Part shown: one piece after another, positions 1 through 10,832 of the stretch
Layout: every line of letters starts with the position of its first letter
Position numbering within the stretch: position 1 is the stretch's first letter
Assembly (NCBI GenBank): GCA_001314715.1
Contig: LJSV01000003.1
Location: forward strand, 248,001-312,000
DNA length: 64,000 nt
Reading direction: 5' to 3'
From: Rhodobacteraceae bacterium HLUCCA12
Lineage (GTDB): Bacteria; Pseudomonadota; Alphaproteobacteria; Rhodobacterales; Rhodobacteraceae
The notes under the pieces: generated by a model
What the model saw: only the letters and a program-made list of their open reading frames with translations
Database searches by the model: none
Told to the model about the DNA's origin: nothing
Position numbers and translations under genes: made by a program

Positions 1-170
1 CCCCAGCCGTAACTGGACCCCAGCGCGCCCCTGACCATCAGGACCATGGCGCGCACCGGATCCTCGCCGATGGCCATGATCACCAGCCCCGAGAGCGCGA
101 AGGCGATCAGCAGCGAGATCAGCGGCACCAGCGTCACATCCGCCCAGCGTGGCATCGCCCGTGTGTTCAT
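1..170 (-). CDS. BMP-type ABC transporter permease (partial)
   Basis: Only the first 56 codons are inside the window; the gene runs off the left edge. The start ATG overlaps the stop of the upstream ATPase gene as ATGA, so the two are translationally coupled. The visible part has a short polar N-terminus, a hydrophobic segment (about residues 14-33) and the motif GEDPVRAMVLM, which is typical of inner-membrane permeases of the nucleoside/BMP ABC family. It would form the membrane channel for the ATPase and the binding protein encoded just upstream. The family assignment rests mainly on this operon context. Confidence 0.8.
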   Translation of the reverse strand, partial: MNTRAMPRWADVTLVPLISLLIAFALSGLVIMAIGEDPVRAMVLMVRGALGSSYGW

Positions 171-1732
171 GCCGCGTCTCCTGTCACGCCCGCCATCAAC
201 AGGCCGAGTTCGCGCGCATCGGTCTGGTCGGGCAGCCGCTCGCCCATGATCCGGCCGTCGAACATGACCAGTATCCGGTCCGAGAGCGAGAGGATCTCGT
301 CCAGCTCCACCGAGACCAGCAGGATCGCCTTGCCTCGGTCGCGCAGGTTGATCAGGCACTGATGGATGAATTCGATCGCGCCGATATCGACGCCGCGGGT
401 GGGCTGGCCGACCAGCAGCAGATCGGGATCGCGCTCGAACTCGCGGGCCAGGACGATCTTTTGCTGGTTGCCGCCGGAAAAGCTGTCGGCTGTCAGCATC
501 GGATTCGGCGGGCGCACATCGAAGCGTTCCAGCTTGCCGCGCGAATCCTCGATCATCGCGGCATTGTCCATCCAGAACCGGTTGCGGTTGTATTCGGGCG
601 CGTGGTGGTGGCCAAAGGCGGTGTTTTCCCAGGCCATGAAATCCAGGATCAGGCCACACCGCTGGCGATCCTCATGAACATGGCCGATGCCCGACAGCCG
701 GCGGGTATGGGCATCGCCCTGGCGCCCGCTCAGATCCAGCGCCTGGCCGTTCAGCACAAGGCTGCCCGTGCCGGGGATCATCCCGGCGATCACCTCAAGC
801 AGTTCGGACTGTCCGTTCCCCGCCACCCCGGCGATGCCCAGGATCTCGCCCGCGCGGATCCCGAAATCGATGCCGCGCAACCGGTCCACGCCGTGGCTGT
901 CGGTGACGCGCAACCCCTGCGCGCGCAAGACCTCGTCACCGGGTTTCGCTGGCGTCTTTTCGACGCGCAGCAAGACCTTGCGGCCGACCATCAGTTCGGC
1001 CAGGTCGGTGGGCGTGGTCTCGGCGGTTGTCAGCGTTGCCACCATCTCGCCACGGCGCATGACCGACACCTCGTCGGTGACATCCATGATCTCGCGCAGC
1101 TTGTGGGTGATCAGGATGATCGTCTTGCCCTCATCCTTGAGGCCCCTGAGAATGCGAAACAGATGATCGGCCTCGGACGGGGTCAGGACGCCCGTGGGCT
1201 CGTCAAGGATCAGGATATTGGCCTCGCGGTATAGCGCCTTGAGGATCTCGACCCGCTGCTGATGCCCGACCGACAGGGTTTCGATCAGCGCATCGGGATT
1301 GACCTGCATTTCGTATTCGCGCGCCAGATCGGCCAGAAGCCTGCGCGCGCGTCCCATCGCCGAACCCAGCCGCACCGCCCCTTCCGAGCCCAGCACCACG
1401 TTTTCCAGCACGGTGAAATTCTCGACCAGCTTGAAATGCTGGAACACCATGCCGATCCCGGCGCGGATCGCGGCCAGGCTGTCAGCAATCTGCACCGGGA
1501 CGCCATCGATGAGGATTTCGCCCGCATCCGCGCGGTAGAACCCGTAGAGGATCGACATCAGCGTCGACTTGCCGGCGCCGTTTTCGCCGATGATGCCGTG
1601 AATGGTGCCCTTGCGCACCCGGATATTGATATCCTTGTTCGCCTGCACCGGGCCGAACGCCTTGGATATGCCGCGAAGTTCGATGGCTGGAGCGGCAGTT
1701 TCCTGCCGCTCCGTCTGGCTTGGGCTGTCCAT
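167..1732 (-). CDS. BMP-type ABC transporter ATP-binding protein
   Basis: 521 aa with two fused ABC ATPase domains. The first has Walker A GENGAGKST at residues 49-57 and the signature LSVGHQQ. The second has a degenerate Walker A (GVAGNGQSE) and the signature FSGGNQQ. This asymmetry is usual in the RbsA/YufO family, where the second site is weak. It energises import of probable nucleosides or similar small solutes with the BMP binding protein encoded 12 bp upstream and the permease overlapping its 3' end. The ATG is preceded by AAGGG. Substrate is inferred from the family, not shown by sequence. Confidence 0.92.
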   Translation of the reverse strand: MDSPSQTERQETAAPAIELRGISKAFGPVQANKDINIRVRKGTIHGIIGENGAGKSTLMSILYGFYRADAGEILIDGVPVQIADSLAAIRAGIGMVFQHFKLVENFTVLENVVLGSEGAVRLGSAMGRARRLLADLAREYEMQVNPDALIETLSVGHQQRVEILKALYREANILILDEPTGVLTPSEADHLFRILRGLKDEGKTIILITHKLREIMDVTDEVSVMRRGEMVATLTTAETTPTDLAELMVGRKVLLRVEKTPAKPGDEVLRAQGLRVTDSHGVDRLRGIDFGIRAGEILGIAGVAGNGQSELLEVIAGMIPGTGSLVLNGQALDLSGRQGDAHTRRLSGIGHVHEDRQRCGLILDFMAWENTAFGHHHAPEYNRNRFWMDNAAMIEDSRGKLERFDVRPPNPMLTADSFSGGNQQKIVLAREFERDPDLLLVGQPTRGVDIGAIEFIHQCLINLRDRGKAILLVSVELDEILSLSDRILVMFDGRIMGERLPDQTDARELGLLMAGVTGDAA

Positions 1733-1744
1733 GTCAGCCGACCC

Positions 1745-2740
1745 TTAATCCACCGAGATCGGGCAGGAATCGTCGTCCATGTAGTCATGAACGCTGATCT
1801 CGCCCGAGATGATGTCCTCTTCGGCCGCTTCCACGGCTTCGCGCATCTCGTCGGTGATGAGATCCTCGTTATGCTCGTCCAGTGCCCAACCGACGCCATC
1901 GGCGGCCAGATCCATCACATGGACACCGGTTTCCATGTCGGTGCCGGCAGTGAAGGCGTCAAAAACGGCGTTGTCGACGCGCTTGAGCATCGAGGTCAGC
2001 ACCTGCCCCGGATGCAGGTGGTTCTGGTTCGAATCGACGCCGATCGACAGGATATCGGCATCGGCCGCGGTTTGCAGCACGCCCACGCCCGTTCCGCCGG
2101 CCGCGGCGTAGATGACATCGGCACCCTGGCTGATCTGGGCCTCGGTGATCTCGCCGCCGCGCACGGGGTCGTTCCAGGCGGCGGGGGTCGTTCCGGTATA
2201 GTTCACGATCACCTCGGCATCGGGATTTGCGTCCATGACGCCCTGGGCATAACCGCAGGCGAAGCGGCGGATCAGCGGAATGTCCATGCCGCCGACAAAG
2301 CCGACGGTGTCGGTTTCCGACGCCATCGCTGCCAGCATCCCGACAAGGTAGGAACCCTCATGCTCGGTAAAGACGATCGAGCGGACGTTCGGTTCGTCCA
2401 CCACGCCGTCGATGATCGCAAAAGTGGTATCCGGGTAATCGCCCGCAACCTGTTCAAGCGTCGAGGCAAAGGCAAAGCCGGTCATCACGATCGGGTTCGA
2501 CCCCGACTCGGCCAGCCGCCGCAGTGCCTGTTCGCGCTGGGCTTCGGACTGCATCTCGATGTCACGATAGCTGCCGCCGGTTTCCTCGGCCCAGCGTTCG
2601 GCCCCGCCATAGGCGGCTTCGTTGAAGGATTTGTCGAACTTGCCGCCAAGGTCATAGACCATGGCCGGGTCGGCCAATGCCGCGCCGGCGAAAAGTGCCG
2701 TCATGGCAGCAGTGCCGAGAAGTATACGAGTGGATTTCAT
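1745..2740 (-). CDS. BMP family ABC transporter substrate-binding protein
   Basis: 331 aa. The start chosen (MKSTRILL) has a GGGAG Shine-Dalgarno six to seven bases upstream and opens directly with a signal peptide (hydrophobic core ending in a GAALADP cleavage region). The mature part begins MVYDLGGKFDKSFNE, the typical PnrA/Med (basic membrane protein) opening, and contains GGMDIPLIRRF and an acidic C-terminus. This is the periplasmic receptor and first gene of the importer operon. Many homologues bind purine nucleosides, but some bind other ligands, so the substrate stays open. Confidence 0.92.
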   Translation of the reverse strand: MKSTRILLGTAAMTALFAGAALADPAMVYDLGGKFDKSFNEAAYGGAERWAEETGGSYRDIEMQSEAQREQALRRLAESGSNPIVMTGFAFASTLEQVAGDYPDTTFAIIDGVVDEPNVRSIVFTEHEGSYLVGMLAAMASETDTVGFVGGMDIPLIRRFACGYAQGVMDANPDAEVIVNYTGTTPAAWNDPVRGGEITEAQISQGADVIYAAAGGTGVGVLQTAADADILSIGVDSNQNHLHPGQVLTSMLKRVDNAVFDAFTAGTDMETGVHVMDLAADGVGWALDEHNEDLITDEMREAVEAAEEDIISGEISVHDYMDDDSCPISVD

Positions 2741-2914
2741 CAATTTCTCCCTGTTGGGCTTGCGGGCCTCTTGCGCCGCGGCGCGGCGAAAAATGCGGGG
2801 CGCACACACGACGATCCGCCCATACCGATCTGAGTGCATGGCCGCAGGGGCAGTCAAGCGGTTTCTGGACCGTGTGACGAGTTTCCCGACACGTCCGCCA
2901 AAGGCCGGGCGGGT

Positions 2915-3334
2915 TCACGCAAGCGTCATGGAAAACAGCAGTGCCGATACCGGCGGGCGGCCGGTCGAACGGTAATACCCCGGCCTCTGCCCCGTCTGGA
3001 CAAAGCCGAGACTGCGATACAGGGCAATGGCGGCGGCGTTGTCCTCGGCGACTTCCAGAAACACGGTCTCGGCCCGCCGTTCGCGCGCCTCGGCCGCGAA
3101 CCGGTCCATCAGCGCGCGCGCCAGCCCCCGCCTGCGAACCTGCGGGTCGGTTGCCAGCGTCAGCAGCTCGACCTCGGGGCCGATGGCGCGCCCCAGCGCG
3201 AAGGCATCGTGATCGGGCGACACCAGCAGAAAGACATGCGGGTTTTGCAACAGCGTGGCAAAGCTGTCCGCGCTCCAGGGTGGCGGCGCGGCAAAGCAGC
3301 GCGCATGCAGCCGGGTAAGCGCGGCGGGCGTCAT
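2915..3334 (-). CDS. rimI: RimI-like GNAT N-acetyltransferase
   Basis: 139 aa GNAT-fold protein with the acetyl-CoA loop RRRGLA at mid-protein and the ALYRSLGF motif near the C-terminus. RimI acetylates the N-terminal alanine of ribosomal protein S18; many relatives have broader substrates. The start overlaps the tsaB stop as ATGA, so I took this ATG rather than longer in-frame extensions. The tsaB-rimI pairing is conserved in many bacteria and supports the name. Confidence 0.85.
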   Translation of the reverse strand: MTPAALTRLHARCFAAPPPWSADSFATLLQNPHVFLLVSPDHDAFALGRAIGPEVELLTLATDPQVRRRGLARALMDRFAAEARERRAETVFLEVAEDNAAAIALYRSLGFVQTGQRPGYYRSTGRPPVSALLFSMTLA

Positions 3335-3954
3335 GGGTCGATCAGCGCCGGCGGCGGTTGCGAGGGGGGCGCGGCATCGGCATCGCGCAGGTAAAGCGGC
3401 GCGGGGCGCGGGTTCGCCCGCCCCTGCCGCTGGGCGGCAATCCGGGCGATGGCCACGGCCAGCGGGTGCACCGGTGCCGTGGCCTTCAGGCCCGGGAACT
3501 CGGCCGGGTCGGCAATGACCGGGTCGTTCAGCGTCGCCGGGTCGATCAGCGCGGGCGCGTGGCCGGGGTGGCACAGCCAGCCCTGCCCGCGCGGGGCGGC
3601 AACCAGTGTGGGCAGCTCTGGCCCGTCCAGTGCCAGCGCATCAAAGCGCGACACGCCGATCGAAGGCACCGCAAGCCCAAGCGCCAGACCCCGTGCCGCC
3701 GCGACCGCAATGCGTATGCCCGTGAAATTGCCCGGACCGATCCCCACGCCCAGCGCAGACAACGCGCCCCAGCTTTGCCCGCCCTGCGCCAGCACGTCCT
3801 CAAGGGCAGGCATCAGGCGCTCGCCCTGCCCGCGTGCCAATGCGATGTCGCAAGCCGCAATGACGGTGCCACCGCGCAGCAAGGCTGCACGGCACCACGC
3901 ACCGGATGTATCGAAGCCCAGAACCAGCGGGCCGGATGCCGTGTCAGACGGCAA
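3331..3954 (-). CDS. tsaB: tRNA threonylcarbamoyladenosine biosynthesis protein TsaB
   Basis: 207 aa. The N-terminus carries the ASKHA-like motif LGFDTSG, followed by ALGVGIGPGNFTGIRIA, diagnostic of TsaB (YeaZ). TsaB dimerises with TsaD in the t6A37 tRNA modification complex. No ATG is available at the right place: the best start is a TTG at 3954 overlapping the end of nfuA, with a GAGG nine bases upstream, so expression is probably coupled to nfuA. A CTG further in is an alternative. The gene is followed by rimI with an ATGA overlap. Confidence 0.88.
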   Translation of the reverse strand: MPSDTASGPLVLGFDTSGAWCRAALLRGGTVIAACDIALARGQGERLMPALEDVLAQGGQSWGALSALGVGIGPGNFTGIRIAVAAARGLALGLAVPSIGVSRFDALALDGPELPTLVAAPRGQGWLCHPGHAPALIDPATLNDPVIADPAEFPGLKATAPVHPLAVAIARIAAQRQGRANPRPAPLYLRDADAAPPSQPPPALIDP

Positions 3955-4501
3955 CCGGGCGCACCTCGGTCACTTCGGGGATGTAATGGCGCAACAGGTT
4001 CTCGATCCCCATTTTCAGGGTCAAGGTGGACGACGGGCAACCCGCGCACGCGCCCTTCATGTGCAGATAGACCACGCCGCGTTCGAACCCGTGAAAGGTG
4101 ATGTCGCCCCCGTCCTGCGCGACGGCAGGACGCACGCGGGTATCCAGCAACTCCTTGATCTGGTCCACGATCTCGGAATCGGGGCCGTCCTGCACGGCAT
4201 GGGCCTCGGCGGCTTCGCCCTCGATCGCGGGGCGGCCGGACTGGAAATGCTCCATGATCGCGCCCAGGATCGCGGGTTTGACATGCGCCCAGTCAACCGC
4301 ATCATCCTTGGTCACGGTGATGAAGTCAGCCCCCAGAAACACGCCGGTCACCCCGTCATGCGCAAAGATCGCCCGCGCGAGCGGCGATTTGCCGGCCGTG
4401 TCGGCGCTGGGAAAATCGGCGGTCCCCTGCCCGAGAACCGTCTGGCCGGGAAGAAATTTCAGCGTGGCGGGATTGGGGGTGGATTCTGTCTGGATGAACA
4501 T
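3944..4501 (-). CDS. nfuA: NfuA-type Fe-S scaffold/carrier (NifU family)
   Basis: 185 aa with an N-terminal Nfu domain (starts MFIQTESTPNPATLKFLPG) and a C-terminal NifU-like domain with the CxxC cluster ligand motif in GACAGCPSS. It resembles mitochondrial NFU1 in domain order. It receives and delivers 4Fe-4S clusters to apo-enzymes. First gene of nfuA-tsaB-rimI; its 3' end overlaps tsaB by 11 bp. Confidence 0.93.
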   Translation of the reverse strand: MFIQTESTPNPATLKFLPGQTVLGQGTADFPSADTAGKSPLARAIFAHDGVTGVFLGADFITVTKDDAVDWAHVKPAILGAIMEHFQSGRPAIEGEAAEAHAVQDGPDSEIVDQIKELLDTRVRPAVAQDGGDITFHGFERGVVYLHMKGACAGCPSSTLTLKMGIENLLRHYIPEVTEVRPVAV

Positions 4502-4627
4502 GTGCGGCCTCCGTTTGAAAGGGATATGCGACTGCCATCACACTGAGTCAAGGCGCAGGCCCGGCACTGGTGCCCAATGGACAGGACACGGGTGCTGCAA
4601 AGGTGTTGCAAAAATCACGCAAACGCC

Positions 4628-4657
4628 CTTGTAGCCCCCCACACGGCCTCCCAAATA
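4628..4657 (+). promoter_or_regulatory. Candidate sigma-32 heat-shock promoter of clpB
   Basis: CTTG at 4628-4631 is followed at suitable distance by CCCAAATA at 4650-4657. This resembles RpoH promoters (CTTG ... CCCCATNT-like -10). It lies about 75 bp upstream of the clpB ATG and fits heat-shock control of a disaggregase. Inferred by eye only. Confidence 0.45.
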
Positions 4658-4733
4658 GAGTGAGAGGCCCGCAAGCGGAATGCGCTGATGATCAGGCATC
4701 CCCGACATAGGGCGCTTGTGATGGAGAGTAGTC

Positions 4734-7349
<2,616 letters not shown>

Positions 7350-7401
7350 TCCGGCGACCCGGCCCGGTTGATCGAGCCTGGCACGGGCCCTGGCCTTATT
7401 T

Positions 7402-7438
7402 GGGGCGGGCGGGACATCCCGCCCGCCCCCTGTCCTTT
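7402..7438 (+). terminator. Rho-independent terminator of clpB
   Basis: A GC-rich inverted repeat (GGGGCGGGCGGG paired with CCCGCCCGCCCC around an ACAT loop) ends at 7429 and is followed by CTGTCCTTTTC. It lies about 50 bp after the clpB stop. Confidence 0.75.
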
Positions 7439-7511
7439 TCCGACCCATCCTTTGGTAGAGATCGCCCGGACCGCAGGACGCCGGGCCGCCGTCCCTGGCC
7501 CGGCGCAGGGA

Positions 7512-7691
7512 TCAGTCGAACAGCGCCAGATCGCCCTCGCCCGGATCGCCGGCGTCGTCGGGCAGGCTGGCGGATTCGGTGAAGGCCAGCAGCAACGCCT
7601 GATCCAGGTGTTCGGCCAGCGCGATCATCTCATGCGCGATCGCGTAGCGTTGCAGGTCTTCCAGAACGCGGATCATCCAGTCGTGTTTCAC
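7512..7691 (-). CDS. Small conserved-type hypothetical protein
   Basis: 59 aa, mostly helical (MKHDWMIRVLEDLQRYA... then AEHLDQALLLA), acidic C-terminus. I chose the GTG at 7691 because GGAGGG sits six bases before it; an in-frame ATG pair further upstream overlaps that Shine-Dalgarno. As I recall, small proteins opening KHDWxxxVLxDL and containing ALAEHLDD are common in Rhodobacterales, usually unannotated. No function can be assigned. It stands alone between the converging clpB and the ccr gene. Confidence 0.7.
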   Translation of the reverse strand: MKHDWMIRVLEDLQRYAIAHEMIALAEHLDQALLLAFTESASLPDDAGDPGEGDLALFD

Positions 7692-7812
7692 TGTGCCCTC
7701 CATCAATCAAGTCAGCCTAGCCGCAGCATGATTGACAAAGGATTGACGCAGGACCGAAACAGGAACGAAAAGGGATCGCCCCATGGACGACCCCTTGAAT
7801 GACCCGGTGGGA

Positions 7813-7832
7813 GCGCCGGCTGGCACCGGCGC
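7813..7832 (-). terminator. Stem-loop downstream of ccr
   Basis: GCGCCGG and CCGGCGC form a perfect 7-bp stem just after the ccr stop codon. There is no T-run on the minus strand, so it may be a Rho-type end or an mRNA 3' stabiliser rather than a classic terminator. Confidence 0.35.
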
Positions 7833-7838
7833 CCGAAA

Positions 7839-9131
7839 TCAGCCCTTGCGGCCAGCCTCCAGCGCGTCCTCGAAGGTTCGCAGCCCGGTCCGTGGCGCCT
7901 GAACCAGCACCGCCATGTTGCCCGGCTTGTGCTCATTGCGGCGCATCTTCATATGCGCGGCGGGGATATCCTGCCACAGGAACACCTCGGACATGCACGG
8001 GTCGAGACGGCGTTCCAGCATCAGCTTGTTGGCGGCCGAGGCCTGTTTCAGATGCGCGAAATGCGAGCCCTGCAAGCGCTTTTGATGCATCCACATGTAG
8101 CGCACGTCGAACGTGCAGTTATAGCCTGTGGTGCCGGCACAGATCACCACCATACCACCCTTTTTCACCACCAGGGCCGAGACCGGGAACGTCGCCTCGC
8201 CGGGGTGTTCGAACACCATGTCGACCGACACGCCCTTGCCGGTGACTTCCCAGATCGCCTTGCCGAAGCGGCGCGCCTCTTTCAGCCATTCGGCATATTC
8301 GGGGGTGTTCACGGTGGGCAACTGGCCCCAGCACTTGAAATCCTTGCGGTTGATGACGCCCTTGGCACCCAGCCCCATGACGAATTCGCGCTTGTCCTCT
8401 TCGGAGATGACGCCGATCGCATTGGCCCCGGCGGTGTTGATCAACTGGATCGCATACGACCCCAGCCCGCCCGAGGCGCCCCAGACCAGCACGTTCTGGC
8501 CGGGCTTCAGATCATGGGGCTCATGGCCGAACAGCATCCGGTAGGCGGTGGCCAGCGTCAGGGTATAGCAGGCCGATTCTTCCCATGTCAGGTGCTTTGG
8601 GCGCGGCATCAGTTGCTGCGACTGGACGCGCGCGAACTGGGCAAAGCTGCCGTCGTGGGTCTCATAGCCCCAGATGCGCTGGCTGGGCGAGTACATCGGG
8701 TCGCCGCCGTTGCATTCCTCGTCGTCGCCGTCGTCCTGGTTGCAGTGGATCACGACCTCGTCGCCGACCTTCCACCGCTTGACCTTGTCGCCCACCGCCC
8801 AGACGATGCCCGAGGCATCGGACCCGGCGATGTGATAGGGCTGCTTGTGCCCGTCGAAGGGGCTGATCGGCACGCCCAGGCTGGCCCAGACGCCGTTGTA
8901 GTTGACGCCCGCCGCCATCACCAGAACCAGCACCTCGTTCGAATCGATCTGCCAGGTATCGACCACTTCGACCTGCATGGCGGTATCGGGCTCGCCGTGG
9001 CGTTCGCGGCGAATGGCCCACGCATACATCTTTTCGGGCACATAGCCGAGCGGCGGCATCTCGCCGATCTCGTAAAGGTCCTTCTGGGGCGCGTCGTAGG
9101 GGGCGATCCCGGTGTTCTGGTCGAGGGCCAT
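7839..9131 (-). CDS. ccr: Crotonyl-CoA carboxylase/reductase
   Basis: 430 aa medium-chain dehydrogenase/reductase. It has the NADPH-binding WGASGGLGSYA motif near residues 218-228 and the long acidic insertion DDGDDEEC typical of Ccr. The enzyme reductively carboxylates crotonyl-CoA to ethylmalonyl-CoA, the defining step of the ethylmalonyl-CoA pathway for acetyl-CoA assimilation. I took the ATG at 9131, preceded by AGGAGA, over a longer in-frame extension. The pathway mutase ecm lies 1.7 kb away on the other strand, separated by an acyltransferase. Confidence 0.96.
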   Translation of the reverse strand: MALDQNTGIAPYDAPQKDLYEIGEMPPLGYVPEKMYAWAIRRERHGEPDTAMQVEVVDTWQIDSNEVLVLVMAAGVNYNGVWASLGVPISPFDGHKQPYHIAGSDASGIVWAVGDKVKRWKVGDEVVIHCNQDDGDDEECNGGDPMYSPSQRIWGYETHDGSFAQFARVQSQQLMPRPKHLTWEESACYTLTLATAYRMLFGHEPHDLKPGQNVLVWGASGGLGSYAIQLINTAGANAIGVISEEDKREFVMGLGAKGVINRKDFKCWGQLPTVNTPEYAEWLKEARRFGKAIWEVTGKGVSVDMVFEHPGEATFPVSALVVKKGGMVVICAGTTGYNCTFDVRYMWMHQKRLQGSHFAHLKQASAANKLMLERRLDPCMSEVFLWQDIPAAHMKMRRNEHKPGNMAVLVQAPRTGLRTFEDALEAGRKG

Positions 9132-9242
9132 GTGTCTCTCCTGCGTCTGGTTCTGCCGCAACGCAGAATCGATGCGGCAGTTGCAGCACCAATAAAATCC
9201 GACACGCAACAATGCAACCCTGTTATTGCCCGTTTTGTAATT

Positions 9243-10673
9243 TTATGTCTCGCCCGCCTTGGGCAGTTGCAGCGTGGCCGCGGCCGGGCGGGCCGGATCG
9301 TCGTCCTCGGCCAGACGCTGCAGAACCGAGGCCGCATAGTAGCCCAGCGTGGCCCCCTGCCCCGGCGCGATGCGAATGCGGCCATCGTTTTCAGTGACGA
9401 TGGCACGCAGCAACAGCGCGTCGAGCCCGGCGCGCATCGCGGCCGCGGCATCGGTGCCGGGCAGGTGCAGATAGGCGCCCTTGCGCTGCAACGCCAGCGC
9501 CAAATCGACACCTTGGGCGATCAGGGCATCGCGCGTGGTGTTACCCTCGCACCGCACCAGGGCCGCCGCCGCCAGCGGGACCGGCAACATCGGCACGGCG
9601 GCGCGGATGCGCTGCATCAGCACATCGGCCAGGGCCTCGGTGCTGGCGCCGGGCTCGTTTTCAAGGAAGGCGCGCAGCGACACCGGCGTGCCATAGCACA
9701 CCGCCGCATAGCCGAACTGGCGAAACCGGCCGCGCGCCTTTTGCCACAGAACCCGCGCAACGAACCCCAGCACCGCCCCCATGCTGACGCGAAACCGCCG
9801 CGTGCCATCCTCGGCGGCTTTCAACAGCACCCGGTCCTCCAGCACGCGGTCATAGTTCAGCGCCACCGGCACAAAGACCACGTCGCGGCCCGATCCCATG
9901 CTGAAATCGCGCACGATGTAATGCAGCAACCCCTTGCGGGCCCGGCCGACCGCGCCGTTCAGGCTCAGACCGCCCTCGGGGAACATGGCCTGGGTCACGC
10001 CCTCGGCGATCGACATCTGGACATAGCGCGCCAGAACCGCGCGATAGAGCGTGCTGGAATAGCGCCGGCGAATGAAATAAGCCCCCGTCGCGCGGATCAA
10101 CGCCTTGAGCGGCCAGACCCGCGCCCATTCCCCCACCGCATAGGACAACGCCGAACGATCGGCCGCCAGCCATGTGACAAGCACGTAATCCATGTTCGAC
10201 CGGTGGTTCATGACGAACACCACCGCCGAACGCGGGTCGATCGCGCGCAGGGTCTGGTCGTCGCCCCGGCCCAGCCGCACCTTGTAAAGCCCCTGGCTCA
10301 GCCGCCGTGCCACGCGAATGGCGAAGCCGAAATAGGTGGCGGTGGAAAAGCCCGGAACGATCTCGCGGGCGTAAGACCGGGCACGGTCAAAGGCCACGTT
10401 GTGCGGCACGCCTTCGGTGCGGGCATATTCGTCGACCGCCTCCATCACATGCGGGTCGTGGATCAGCCGGATCACCTGATCCTGGCGCCGCATCAGCTTG
10501 AACGGGCGGATCGGGCGCTCCAGCCGCTTGTTCAACTCTTCGACGGCGCGTTCCATGCGGCGGCGCAGGAACCAGCGCAGGCCGGGGCCGATGATGCGAT
10601 CAAGCGTGGCGATCGCCGCAAGGCTCAGCAACAGGACCAACAGCCAGAGCGGCATTTCCACAACGCTTGTCAT
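9243..10673 (-). CDS. PlsB-like glycerol-3-phosphate/lysophosphatidate acyltransferase
   Basis: 476 aa. A transmembrane segment at residues 8-26 is followed by the PlsC-type acyltransferase domain. This has the catalytic HX4D box NHRSNMD (His157, Asp162), a second block FIRRRYSS and the phosphate-binding MFPEGGLS. This domain order with a long C-terminal extension matches glycerol-3-phosphate acyltransferases of alphaproteobacteria rather than short PlsC. It would transfer an acyl chain in membrane lipid synthesis. The exact acceptor is not decidable from sequence. Same strand as ccr, 111 bp upstream of it. Confidence 0.82.
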   Translation of the reverse strand: MTSVVEMPLWLLVLLLSLAAIATLDRIIGPGLRWFLRRRMERAVEELNKRLERPIRPFKLMRRQDQVIRLIHDPHVMEAVDEYARTEGVPHNVAFDRARSYAREIVPGFSTATYFGFAIRVARRLSQGLYKVRLGRGDDQTLRAIDPRSAVVFVMNHRSNMDYVLVTWLAADRSALSYAVGEWARVWPLKALIRATGAYFIRRRYSSTLYRAVLARYVQMSIAEGVTQAMFPEGGLSLNGAVGRARKGLLHYIVRDFSMGSGRDVVFVPVALNYDRVLEDRVLLKAAEDGTRRFRVSMGAVLGFVARVLWQKARGRFRQFGYAAVCYGTPVSLRAFLENEPGASTEALADVLMQRIRAAVPMLPVPLAAAALVRCEGNTTRDALIAQGVDLALALQRKGAYLHLPGTDAAAAMRAGLDALLLRAIVTENDGRIRIAPGQGATLGYYAASVLQRLAEDDDPARPAAATLQLPKAGET

Positions 10674-10756
10674 GTCCAATGGCTTAGTTTCAGCCGCTGG
10701 GTTCCACAATGCGCAATCGTTGCCGCAGACGCAAATCCACTGCTGCACCGCGGCGA

Positions 10757-10786
10757 TTGACAGGGACACATTCTTTCCCATATCAC
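10757..10786 (+). promoter_or_regulatory. Candidate sigma-70 promoter of ecm
   Basis: TTGACA at 10757-10762 and TATCAC at 10781-10786 with an 18-bp spacer, about 45 bp upstream of the ecm start in the divergent region shared with the acyltransferase. Confidence 0.45.
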
Positions 10787-10832
10787 CGCTGCAACGGCAA
10801 GAATGTTGCCCTTGCGTGATTCAGGAGGCCCC

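Noticed and set aside
1262-2833. 523-aa plus-strand open frame opposite the BMP transporter genes
   Set aside because: Shadow of the BMP-protein and ATPase genes; no recognisable domain.
7929-10760. 943-aa open frame on the plus strand
   Set aside because: Lies antisense over ccr and the PlsB-like gene, both with strong family motifs. The product is Arg/His/Gln-rich with no domain; typical of high-GC shadow frames.
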